The notes beneath the pieces are model-generated. The model worked only from the letters and a program-made list of their open reading frames with translations. It was not told the origin of the DNA and ran no database searches. Both the position numbers and the translations under genes were made by a program. Shown here piece after piece: positions 1 through 5,456 of a DNA stretch of 6,530 bases; the first letter of the stretch is position 1, and every line of letters starts with the position of its first letter. This DNA is from Deltaproteobacteria bacterium. Its GTDB lineage: Bacteria > Desulfobacterota > Deferrimicrobia > Deferrimicrobiales > Deferrimicrobiaceae. The DNA is taken from the NCBI GenBank assembly GCA_025357175.1, contig JANXPS010000319.1, positions 1 through 6,530 on the forward strand, given 5' to 3'.

Positions 1-9
1 CTGGAAAAA

Positions 10-22
10 CAACGCGCCCTCC
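10..22 (-). promoter_or_regulatory. Possible ribosome binding site and TTG start of the next gene
   Basis: On the minus strand GGAGG (18-22) is followed five bases later by TTG (10-12), about 26 bases downstream of the transcription start predicted from the promoter at 45-73. This could be the start of the gene that continues off the window. The visible coding stretch is only four codons, so the product cannot be named. A start codon beyond the window edge is equally possible. Confidence 0.25.
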
Positions 23-44
23 GGGGGTCGAAAATTAATAACGT

Positions 45-73
45 TTCATACCATCGCAAAACATGTTAGTCAA
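45..73 (-). promoter_or_regulatory. Sigma70-type promoter reading off the window edge
   Basis: On the minus strand TTGACT (68-73) is separated by exactly 17 bases from TATGAA (45-50). A TG one base upstream of the latter hexamer gives an extended -10. The -35 matches the consensus at five of six positions and the -10 at four of six. It lies in an AT-richer intergenic stretch after recO and points to lower coordinates, so it should drive a gene outside this window. The predicted start of transcription is near 38-39. Confidence 0.55.
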
Positions 74-75
74 GG

Positions 76-103
76 AAAATTCCTGAAATACAAGGGGTTT
101 CAG
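76..103 (-). terminator. Weak terminator-like hairpin after recO
   Basis: Eighteen bases past the recO stop the minus strand holds a 6-bp perfect stem (CTGAAA at 98-103 pairing with TTTCAG at 83-88) with a 9-base loop. A short TTTT run (76-79) follows. The stem is short and AT-containing and the T-run is only four long and offset from the stem. It is a poor intrinsic terminator at best, although its position at the end of the operon is right. Confidence 0.25.
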
Positions 104-120
104 CGTTTACCGCGAACGGG

Positions 121-861
121 TCAGCTCCCGAGGCTGCGAAGCGGCCTACCAATGCAATACTCGACATATTTCGGCATAACATCTTGTAACTCCGCGAGAA
201 TCGGCCCGGCAAGACGGATTCGGCCGAGCACGGAGGGCGATGACGACTGAAGCGCGCGCCAAGTTTTGACGGCGCCAAGCGACAACGGTTCACCTGAGGG
301 GGCGGGACAGTTCGAACAGACGATCCCCCCTTCCGACCGGATGAAACGAAACGCCCCGTCCGGATTCGATCCGCACGCCTTGCATGCGACCAGATTCGGC
401 CCCCAACCGGCGGTTGCCAGCATGGAGGCTTCCGTCCGGACGACAACCGCACCCGGAGCCTCCCCCAGCGCAAGTGAACGCAACCCGGAATATAGAGCTT
501 CGAATGCCTTCGGTTTCGGTCCCGATTGAGGGAAAAGGTTAACCGCCATCTCGAGGAGATAATCGGCATGGCGGACTTTCTCCCAGTCTTCCACGATTTC
601 CCAGAAGGAAGCGACCAGCACGACCTGTTCAAGCACCGGCATCCTGTCGGATACGGCCGACCATGATATGTCGAGGAGAAAATAGCGTTGCAGGACGCCG
701 CCGAACCGTTTGCGGCTTTTCCGGGCTGACCTGCCGAGAAGGGACACGGTTCCCTGGGATTCGGAAAACAGCGTGAAACGACGGTCCGCTTCGCCCATGT
801 CGGTCGCACGAACGAGAAATGCGCGCGAGGAATGGAGGGTCCGTGGTGCGGAGGACGGCAT
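121..861 (-). CDS. recO: DNA repair protein RecO
   Basis: RecO works in the RecFOR recombination-repair pathway, helping to load RecA onto SSB-coated single-stranded DNA and annealing complementary strands. The predicted 246-residue protein is a normal length for the family. Residues 11-50 (SSRAFLVRATDMGEADRRFT and onward) match the N-terminal OB fold, with the typical Y/MGEADR segment. The central part is helical (YLLEMAVNLFP at 101-111). A four-cysteine zinc site is visible as C160-x2-C163 and C182-x2-C185, with a conserved GG just before the second pair. The frame stays open to 957, but those extra residues overlap rodZ in another frame and look unlike RecO. ATG 861, ten bases after the rodZ stop, is therefore chosen. 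No good Shine-Dalgarno precedes it, so translation is probably coupled to rodZ. Identification is from motifs; sequence conservation is moderate, as usual for RecO. Confidence 0.88.
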   Translation of the reverse strand: MPSSAPRTLHSSRAFLVRATDMGEADRRFTLFSESQGTVSLLGRSARKSRKRFGGVLQRYFLLDISWSAVSDRMPVLEQVVLVASFWEIVEDWEKVRHADYLLEMAVNLFPQSGPKPKAFEALYSGLRSLALGEAPGAVVVRTEASMLATAGWGPNLVACKACGSNPDGAFRFIRSEGGIVCSNCPAPSGEPLSLGAVKTWRALQSSSPSVLGRIRLAGPILAELQDVMPKYVEYCIGRPLRSLGS

Positions 862-871
862 CGGTTTGGGT

Positions 872-1654
872 CTATTTCCCCATGGTGACGATTCGGACCT
901 GACCCCTGTCGCCGAATGGAGACATCCGGCGGCCGTTGAGCGTCCCGATGACGCCACCCGCGTTGCCCAACTTTAGAAATATCTTCCGGCGGGCCTGAAT
1001 GCTTAATTTGTCTCCGGGATAAAGCATGGTGTCCAGGGGTTCGTCGTCGTCGAGACTGTACATCAGCCATGTCTGGTCGTTGGCCTCGAGATAGAGCTGG
1101 TACGGAGGCAGGTCGGCCTGCGACACGGATATGGGGGCGTTATCGGGGGCAGCAGCCGGTGAAGCAGTCTCGACCCGTTTGGCAAGGTTGTCGCCCGCAG
1201 GCTGAGCAACGGCTGGCTTTATCCCGGAGACAGGAACACCGGCCGGGGAGGGAATGGCAGGTTGGCGGATCGGCCGGGAAGAATACCAGGAAAGACCGGT
1301 GCCGATCACCAGGACGAGAAAGGCCGCAAGTAGGTAATAAACCATGCGGTTGCCTCGTTCGCGAGCGCGTACCGCCCAATGAGGGCTTACCGCGACGGTC
1401 TTCAGGGGGTCGGTAATGGCGGATTCGCCTGCGAACTCGGCGTATTCCCGGATCATCGGTTCGGGGTCCTCGCCCAGGAATGCTGCATAGCTTTTGATGA
1501 AGCCGACGGAAAAGACTCTCGCGGGAAACCCTTCGAAGTGACCTTCCTCCATACCTCGAAGGTATTTGATGCTGATCTTGAGCTCAGTCGAAACATCGAC
1601 AAGCACCCGTCCGAGTGCCTCCCTCCTGGCTTTGAATTTTTCGCCTGCACCCAT
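872..1654 (-). CDS. rodZ: RodZ-like HTH/transmembrane cell-shape protein
   Basis: RodZ links the MreB cytoskeleton to the cell-wall elongation machinery in rod-shaped bacteria. This 260-residue protein has the family architecture in order. A cytoplasmic Xre-type helix-turn-helix domain spans about 4-75 (VSTELKISIKYLRGMEEG, then the FPARVFSVGFIKSYAAFLG motif). A basic juxtamembrane segment follows (RARERGNR, 96-103). One transmembrane helix covers about 104-123. A Pro/Ala-rich periplasmic linker runs about 129-185, and a C-terminal beta-rich DUF4115-type domain about 186-256 carries PGDKLSIQARRKIFLKLGNA. ATG 1654 lies 11 bases after the upstream stop. AGGA overlaps that stop (TAGGA) and serves as ribosome binding site. 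Position after a PilF-like gene matches the conserved pilF-rodZ neighbourhood of Proteobacteria. The HTH in this family binds MreB in E. coli. A DNA-binding role cannot be excluded from sequence. Confidence 0.85.
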   Translation of the reverse strand: MGAGEKFKARREALGRVLVDVSTELKISIKYLRGMEEGHFEGFPARVFSVGFIKSYAAFLGEDPEPMIREYAEFAGESAITDPLKTVAVSPHWAVRARERGNRMVYYLLAAFLVLVIGTGLSWYSSRPIRQPAIPSPAGVPVSGIKPAVAQPAGDNLAKRVETASPAAAPDNAPISVSQADLPPYQLYLEANDQTWLMYSLDDDEPLDTMLYPGDKLSIQARRKIFLKLGNAGGVIGTLNGRRMSPFGDRGQVRIVTMGK

Positions 1655-1665
1655 GATTTCGGTTC

Positions 1666-2427
1666 CTATCTTTTTGTGGAATCGATGAGATTGAGCTGAT
1701 CGGCGACCTGGCGCCTGATCGCTGGATCGTTGTTCGTCGCCAGGATATTCATGAAGATTTTCCGGGCGTCTTCCCGTCGTTCGAGATTGACGTAGAGCCT
1801 TCCCAGTTCCATTTGCCCCTGGATGAAACCCGGATTCCGTGAAACGGCCCCTTCCAGCAGGTTGACTCCCTCGGCAATCCGTTTTTCTTCGACGAGAACC
1901 GATGTTCGTGCGAGATATGCGTCGAGAAACTTGTCGTTTACGGAAATCGCCTTCCCGTACATTTCGTCGGCCTTGGAGTACCGCTTGAGGCGGCGGTATT
2001 CCTCGCCCATGTTGAACCAGGCCAGCTCGGGAGAGATGTAATAGACATCCTTGGCCGCGATTTCGAATTCTCTCAATGCCTCGTCGCTTTTTCCCTGAAA
2101 ACTCAGCGAGGAGCCGAGCCCGTTATGGGCCTCGGGATAGTCGGGCTTCCTGCTGATAGCCGCGCGGAAGTGGCGTTCGGCGACATCGTTCTCGCCACGC
2201 GCCTGGTATGCGAACCCGAAACCGAGTTCGACCTCGGGATTATCGGGATCCAGCTGTGACGCTTCGGAAAGTTCCCGCATGGCCATCGGGATATTGTTCT
2301 GCCTGAGGTAGGTGATCCCCATTTGCATGTGGGCGCCCGCACCGGCTTTGCGATCGATTTGTGGCGAACTCGCACAGCCCGACGCGAGCAGGGCCGCGAG
2401 CGCGATCCAGCCCCTGTAGCCGATCAC
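1666..2427 (-). CDS. PilF/PilW-like TPR outer-membrane lipoprotein
   Basis: The protein (253 residues) starts with a short lipoprotein signal peptide: R5, hydrophobic WIALAALLA, then the lipobox ASGC with C18 as the predicted lipidated residue. Alanine at +2 favours the outer membrane. About six tetratricopeptide repeats follow (roughly 30-63, 64-97, 98-131, 132-167, 168-201 and 202-235), with typical A..Y...G....A...F..A signatures and DPDNPE or KPDYPEA turns. PilF (PilW) is a six-TPR lipoprotein that helps PilQ secretin assemble for type IV pili. Length, repeat number and position before rodZ fit it, but no pilus gene is present here, so a generic TPR lipoprotein remains possible. The frame is open up to 2886, but upstream residues overlap mtnP and look non-biological. 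GTG 2427 overlaps the mtnP stop as GTGA and directly precedes the signal peptide, so it is the likely start, translationally coupled to mtnP. Confidence 0.78.
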   Translation of the reverse strand: MIGYRGWIALAALLASGCASSPQIDRKAGAGAHMQMGITYLRQNNIPMAMRELSEASQLDPDNPEVELGFGFAYQARGENDVAERHFRAAISRKPDYPEAHNGLGSSLSFQGKSDEALREFEIAAKDVYYISPELAWFNMGEEYRRLKRYSKADEMYGKAISVNDKFLDAYLARTSVLVEEKRIAEGVNLLEGAVSRNPGFIQGQMELGRLYVNLERREDARKIFMNILATNNDPAIRRQVADQLNLIDSTKR

Positions 2428-3281
2428 GACCGTTTCCCGAGAAACAGGGAAAGTCTTTTTCGGGCCGCAGCCGGAATCTTTTTCGGGTCGGTCAGGATGG
2501 CGTACTCGAGCGAGTTGGAACAGCCGCACCCGGATCGCGCCGATAATCTCTTTGCCACATCGACGACGATCTTTTTCGAATTCTCGACATTTTGCCGGAG
2601 GACGGCGATGATCGCGTCTACGGATACATCTTCGTGCCCCTCCCGCCAGCAATCGTAGTCGGTCGCAAGCGCCAGCGTCGAGTAGCAGATCCCCGCTTCG
2701 CGTGCAAGCTTGGCCTCCGGCATGTTCGTCATACCGATTACGTCCACGCCCCATTTCCGGTAGATTGCGGACTCGGCCCTTGTCGAAAAAGCGGGGCCCT
2801 CCATGCACAGGTATGTTCCGCCCTTGTGGACGCGCTTCACGGTTTTTTTGGCGGAAGCAAGTGCGATACTCGCGAGGGACGGGCAAACAGGGTCGGCGAA
2901 CTGCACGTGTCCGACCACACCGTCGGAAAAGAAGGTGCCTGCCCTCTGTTTCGTGTTATCGAAGAACTGGTCTACCACGACGATATCGCCGGGGCGTATC
3001 TTCTCTTTCATGCTGCCTACGGCCGATATCGAAAGAATGGCTGTCGCGCCCATTTTCTTCATTGCGTAGATGTTGGCGCGGTAGTTGATTTGGGAAGGCC
3101 CGATCAGATGCCCCCGCCCGTGCCTGGGCAGGAAAACGACCGTGGTCCCCGCGATTTCACCGACGATAAGCGCATCGGAGGGGTCGCCGAAGGGCGTCTT
3201 GACGTTCACTTCCCGGATTTTTCCCATCTCTTCGATGTCATATAATCCCGATCCACCGATAACGCCCAATATATTCTTCAT
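2424..3281 (-). CDS. mtnP: S-methyl-5'-thioadenosine phosphorylase
   Basis: The enzyme splits 5'-methylthioadenosine, a by-product of polyamine and quorum-signal synthesis, with phosphate into adenine and methylthioribose-1-phosphate. The 285-residue product has the full PNP/MTAP family II signature set: GGSGLYDI (9-16, phosphate loop), PRHGRGH (52-58), NYRANIYAMKKMG (66-78), MEGPAFSTRAES (160-171), MTNMPEAKLAREAGICY (184-200) and TDYDCW (207-212). The MTNMPE and TDYDCW segments separate it from guanosine/inosine phosphorylases, although some bacterial relatives prefer methylthioinosine. A CxC pair (C252, C254) lies near the C terminus. ATG 3281 is preferred over in-frame ATG 3305 and TTG 3314 because family members begin just before IGGSGLY and a strong GGGAGGAG lies at 3293-3300. 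The last four bases overlap the next gene. No other methionine-salvage gene (mtnA, mtnK and so on) is in view. Confidence 0.93.
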   Translation of the reverse strand: MKNILGVIGGSGLYDIEEMGKIREVNVKTPFGDPSDALIVGEIAGTTVVFLPRHGRGHLIGPSQINYRANIYAMKKMGATAILSISAVGSMKEKIRPGDIVVVDQFFDNTKQRAGTFFSDGVVGHVQFADPVCPSLASIALASAKKTVKRVHKGGTYLCMEGPAFSTRAESAIYRKWGVDVIGMTNMPEAKLAREAGICYSTLALATDYDCWREGHEDVSVDAIIAVLRQNVENSKKIVVDVAKRLSARSGCGCSNSLEYAILTDPKKIPAAARKRLSLFLGKRS

Positions 3282-3292
3282 GATCCCGTCTT

Positions 3293-3300
3293 CTCCTCCC
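3293..3300 (-). promoter_or_regulatory. Ribosome binding site deciding the mtnP start
   Basis: GGGAGGAG on the minus strand lies 11-13 bases before ATG 3281 but downstream of the in-frame ATG 3305 and TTG 3314. It can therefore only serve the 3281 start. The spacing is a little long. Confidence 0.6.
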
Positions 3301-3321
3301 GCCATCTTGACCAACCGAACA

Positions 3322-3351
3322 ATATTAAATGCTAACCGCCCGGGGGCTCAA
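3322..3351 (-). promoter_or_regulatory. Candidate promoter for the mtnP-recO operon
   Basis: In the 86-base gap between rlmN and mtnP the minus strand has TTGAGC (3346-3351), an 18-base spacer and TAATAT (3322-3327). Each hexamer matches the consensus at four of six positions. The predicted transcription start near 3315 leaves a leader of about 34 bases carrying the GGGAGGAG site. The -35 lies inside a short G4/C4 hairpin (GGGGTTGAGCCCC) after the rlmN stop. That hairpin has no T-tract, so it is not an intrinsic terminator and readthrough from rlmN is also possible. Confidence 0.4.
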
Positions 3352-3367
3352 CCCCAATCTGGTCGCT

Positions 3368-4399
3368 TCACGCCTTTTGTCCGGCGCTGAGCTGCCCGCA
3401 GGCCGCGCTGATATCGTTTCCGCGACGGCCGCGGGTGATCGCAAGCATTCCCGCATCGATGAGCACGTCCCGGAAGGCATCCGCCACGGAACGGGGGGGA
3501 GAAACGAAATCGCCGAATTCGTGCGCATTGAAGGGAATCAGGTTTATCTTGACCGGTATCCCCTTAAGAAGACGTGCGACATCCCGGGCGTCCGCGAGCG
3601 AATCGTTGACTCCCTGGAGGAGAACATACTCGACGGTGACCTTGCGTCCCCGGTGAAGCGGGATTTCCCTCATGGCTCCGACAAGTTCCTTCAAGGGGTA
3701 TTTACGGTTGATAGGCATCAGCTCGGAACGCAGATCGTCCCGGGCGGCGTTGAGAGAGACGGCGATGCTCACGGGAAACCGCTCGGAAAGCGACAGCATC
3801 CTGGGCACCACACCCGCGGTCGATACGGTTACCCGCTTGCCGGCAAGATGGAACCCGTAAACCGATAGAAGAATCTCGATGACCCGGGATACCTCGTCGT
3901 AGTTTTCGAGAGGTTCTCCCATCCCCATGAACACGATGTTCGTCAGGAGCTGATCCCGTGCCTTGAGTCGTTTTCCGGCAAAAACAACCTGGTTCACGAT
4001 TTCGGCGGCGGTCATGTTTCGTTTGAATCCGATCGCCCCCGTGGCGCAGAACCCGCACCGCATGGCGCACCCGACCTGCGACGAGACGCAAAGCGTCGTT
4101 CGCCCCTCCTCGGGGATCATCACGCTTTCTACCGATTCTCCATCCTGGAGACGGAAGAGATATTTTTCGGTTCCGTCCGACGAACCATCGACCAGCTCGC
4201 ATGCCGGCGCCGTAAGCGTGCATCCCGCGGACAGTTGATCCCTGAACGGTTTGGACAGGTCGGTCATCCCGGAGAAATCATCGGCAAACCGCTGGTAAAG
4301 CCAGCGGGACATTTGCCGGGCGCGAAAACGCTCTTTCCCTTCGGCGGAAAAGAAAGACTCCAGTTCCCCGATCGGCATTCCTTTCAATTCGACAGGCAT
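3368..4399 (-). CDS. rlmN: Dual-specificity RNA methyltransferase RlmN (23S rRNA A2503-C2)
   Basis: RlmN is a radical-SAM enzyme that adds a methyl group to C2 of A2503 in 23S rRNA and of A37 in some tRNAs, tuning the peptidyl-transferase region and decoding accuracy. The 343-residue protein has the CxxxCxxC iron-sulphur motif as C111-AMR-C115-GF-C118, followed by ATG. It also has GMGEPLENYD (159-168) and a C-terminal DISAACGQL. The two mechanistic cysteines are present at C104 (seven residues before the cluster motif) and C334, matching E. coli Cys118 and Cys355. The N terminus LKGMPIGELESFF aligns with the usual LxGLxxEELExFF start, supporting ATG 4399 over the internal Met8. No Shine-Dalgarno precedes ATG 4399, and the gene lies directly behind a terminator, so it probably has its own promoter or is leaderless. 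The catalytic set is complete and Cfr-type resistance activity is not suggested. Confidence 0.96.
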   Translation of the reverse strand: MPVELKGMPIGELESFFSAEGKERFRARQMSRWLYQRFADDFSGMTDLSKPFRDQLSAGCTLTAPACELVDGSSDGTEKYLFRLQDGESVESVMIPEEGRTTLCVSSQVGCAMRCGFCATGAIGFKRNMTAAEIVNQVVFAGKRLKARDQLLTNIVFMGMGEPLENYDEVSRVIEILLSVYGFHLAGKRVTVSTAGVVPRMLSLSERFPVSIAVSLNAARDDLRSELMPINRKYPLKELVGAMREIPLHRGRKVTVEYVLLQGVNDSLADARDVARLLKGIPVKINLIPFNAHEFGDFVSPPRSVADAFRDVLIDAGMLAITRGRRGNDISAACGQLSAGQKA

Positions 4400-4405
4400 C
4401 AGGAC

Positions 4406-4411
4406 ATTCTA
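4406..4411 (-). promoter_or_regulatory. Candidate -10 element for a leaderless rlmN transcript
   Basis: The minus strand reads TAGAAT (five of six to consensus), placed at exactly -12 to -7 relative to the A of the rlmN ATG. Transcription would then begin on the start codon. It fits with the missing Shine-Dalgarno. There is no recognisable -35: the expected spot falls in the upstream terminator stem, and there is no extended -10 TG. The call rests on position and one hexamer. Confidence 0.3.
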
Positions 4412-4415
4412 TCCC

Positions 4416-4461
4416 AAAAACAAAATCCCCGGCTCGCCGAGTGTCGGTCGAGCCGGGGATT
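4416..4461 (-). terminator. Strong intrinsic terminator of the kor-ndk operon
   Basis: A perfect 13-bp inverted repeat (4449-4461 against 4424-4436, AATCCCCGGCTCG and its complement) can be extended by four inner pairs across a one-base bulge. On the minus strand it is followed by TTGTTTTT (4416-4423). It begins 26 bases after the ndk stop. The plus strand lacks a T-tract after the stem, so termination is one-directional. Confidence 0.92.
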
Positions 4462-4487
4462 CAGGTATCGAATCGAATTATTGCCGA

Positions 4488-4907
4488 TCAGGAAACGATA
4501 TCGAGACCTCTGAAGAACCAGGCGATTTCGACCGCGGCGGTTTCGGGAGCATCCGAACCATGGGCGATATTCTCGCCGATGCTGTCCGCGAAGTCGGCAC
4601 GGATAGTTCCGGGGGCGGCCTTCTTGGGATCTGTCGCCCCCATCAGTTCACGATTCAGGGCGATGACATCTTCCCCTTCGAGGACCATGACCACCACCGG
4701 ACCCGAGGTCATGAACTCGCAAAGTTCGCCGAAGAACGGCCTCTCGCTATGAACCGCGTAGAAACCTTCGGCGTCCTTGCGGTTCAACTGCCGCATCTGC
4801 ATCGCGACGATGCGGATCCCGGCCTTTTCGAACCGGCTGACGACCTGGCCGATGACGCCCTTCCGGACGCCGTCGGGCTTGACGATTGAGAGCGTTCGCT
4901 GGATCAC
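4488..4907 (-). CDS. ndk: Nucleoside diphosphate kinase
   Basis: Ndk transfers the gamma-phosphate of ATP to (d)NDPs through a phosphohistidine intermediate, keeping NTP and dNTP pools balanced in the cytoplasm. The 139-residue protein is full length. It shows SIVKPDGV at the N terminus and the active-site signature NIAHGSD (113-119) with catalytic H116. The nucleotide-binding residues K10, Y50, R86, T92, R103 and N113 are all present, each two positions earlier than in the standard human numbering. The start is a GTG (4905-4907), since no in-frame ATG fits the family N terminus. AAGGCGG lies ten bases upstream, inside the end of korC. Only two bases separate it from the korC stop, so it belongs to the kor operon. 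The gene is followed directly by a strong terminator. Confidence 0.97.
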   Translation of the reverse strand: MIQRTLSIVKPDGVRKGVIGQVVSRFEKAGIRIVAMQMRQLNRKDAEGFYAVHSERPFFGELCEFMTSGPVVVMVLEGEDVIALNRELMGATDPKKAAPGTIRADFADSIGENIAHGSDAPETAAVEIAWFFRGLDIVS

Positions 4908-4909
4908 GG

Positions 4910-5452
4910 TTACATCACCGCCTTGGCGAGATCGTAACCGGCCTTGAGCGCCCGCTTGTTCATGTCTTCGGTCCCTTTCGGGACACGGGACAGGACGGCC
5001 TTTTCGACCGAGGCATATGTGACCATATTGGCGAGCGCCGTAATGGCGCCGGTGGCGACGATGTTCGCGACAAACGCCTTGCCGATTTCTTCCGACGCGG
5101 TCTTGACGATCGGAAGCTTGATGACCCTGAAGTCGCCCTTGGGGGTCTCGCGAACGAAGTCCTCGTCGACCAGCAGAATGCCGGTCGACTTGATGTCCTT
5201 GTAGTACTTGTTGGCGGCTTCCTGGGTCAACGCAAGGCAGATGTCGATCGAGGTGGCCTTGGGGAACTGGATTTTCTTGTCGGAAATGATGACCTCGGAC
5301 TTGGAAGCGCCGCCGCGTGCCTCGGGACCGTAGGACTGGCTCTGGACCGAGCTGATTCCGTCATAGATCGCGGCCGCCTCGGCGAAGATCACGCCGGCGA
5401 GGATAAGACCCTGCCCACCCGAACCGGAGAAACGGATTTCATACTGGCTCAT
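4910..5452 (-). CDS. korC: 2-oxoacid:ferredoxin oxidoreductase, gamma subunit (KorC-like)
   Basis: This is the gamma subunit of the 2-oxoglutarate (or related 2-oxoacid) ferredoxin oxidoreductase encoded with korA and korB. The 180-residue protein is the usual length for a stand-alone gamma domain. It carries the glycine-rich GSGGQG (10-15) near its N terminus and the family signature QSYGPEARGGAS (39-50). The gamma domain contributes to the CoA-handling part of the complex. The frame is open to 5530, but residues before MSQYEIRFSG overlap korB and do not resemble the family. ATG 5452 is chosen, with GGAGG ten bases upstream inside the korB end and four bases between the korB stop and this ATG. 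The true substrate (2-oxoglutarate versus branched-chain 2-oxoacids) cannot be fixed from this subunit. Confidence 0.92.
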   Translation of the reverse strand: MSQYEIRFSGSGGQGLILAGVIFAEAAAIYDGISSVQSQSYGPEARGGASKSEVIISDKKIQFPKATSIDICLALTQEAANKYYKDIKSTGILLVDEDFVRETPKGDFRVIKLPIVKTASEEIGKAFVANIVATGAITALANMVTYASVEKAVLSRVPKGTEDMNKRALKAGYDLAKAVM

Positions 5453-5456
5453 CGGA

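Noticed and set aside
66..1070. A 334-codon open frame on the minus strand overlapping recO and the rodZ end
   Set aside because: The translation is rich in Arg, Pro and Ser with no recognisable domain. It overlaps RecO, which has a clear zinc site and OB-fold motif in another frame. It is a high-GC shadow.
2428..2886. N-terminal extension of the TPR lipoprotein frame up to 2886
   Set aside because: The extra 153 residues overlap mtnP in another frame and would bury the lipoprotein signal peptide. GTG 2427 places the signal peptide at the N terminus.
2592..3245. 217-codon open frame on the plus strand
   Set aside because: It lies antisense within mtnP, whose signature motifs are complete on the minus strand. 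It has no ribosome binding site or family resemblance.
3339..3357. GGGGTTGAGCCCC hairpin after rlmN as a terminator
   Set aside because: The stem is only four base pairs and no T-run follows on the minus strand.
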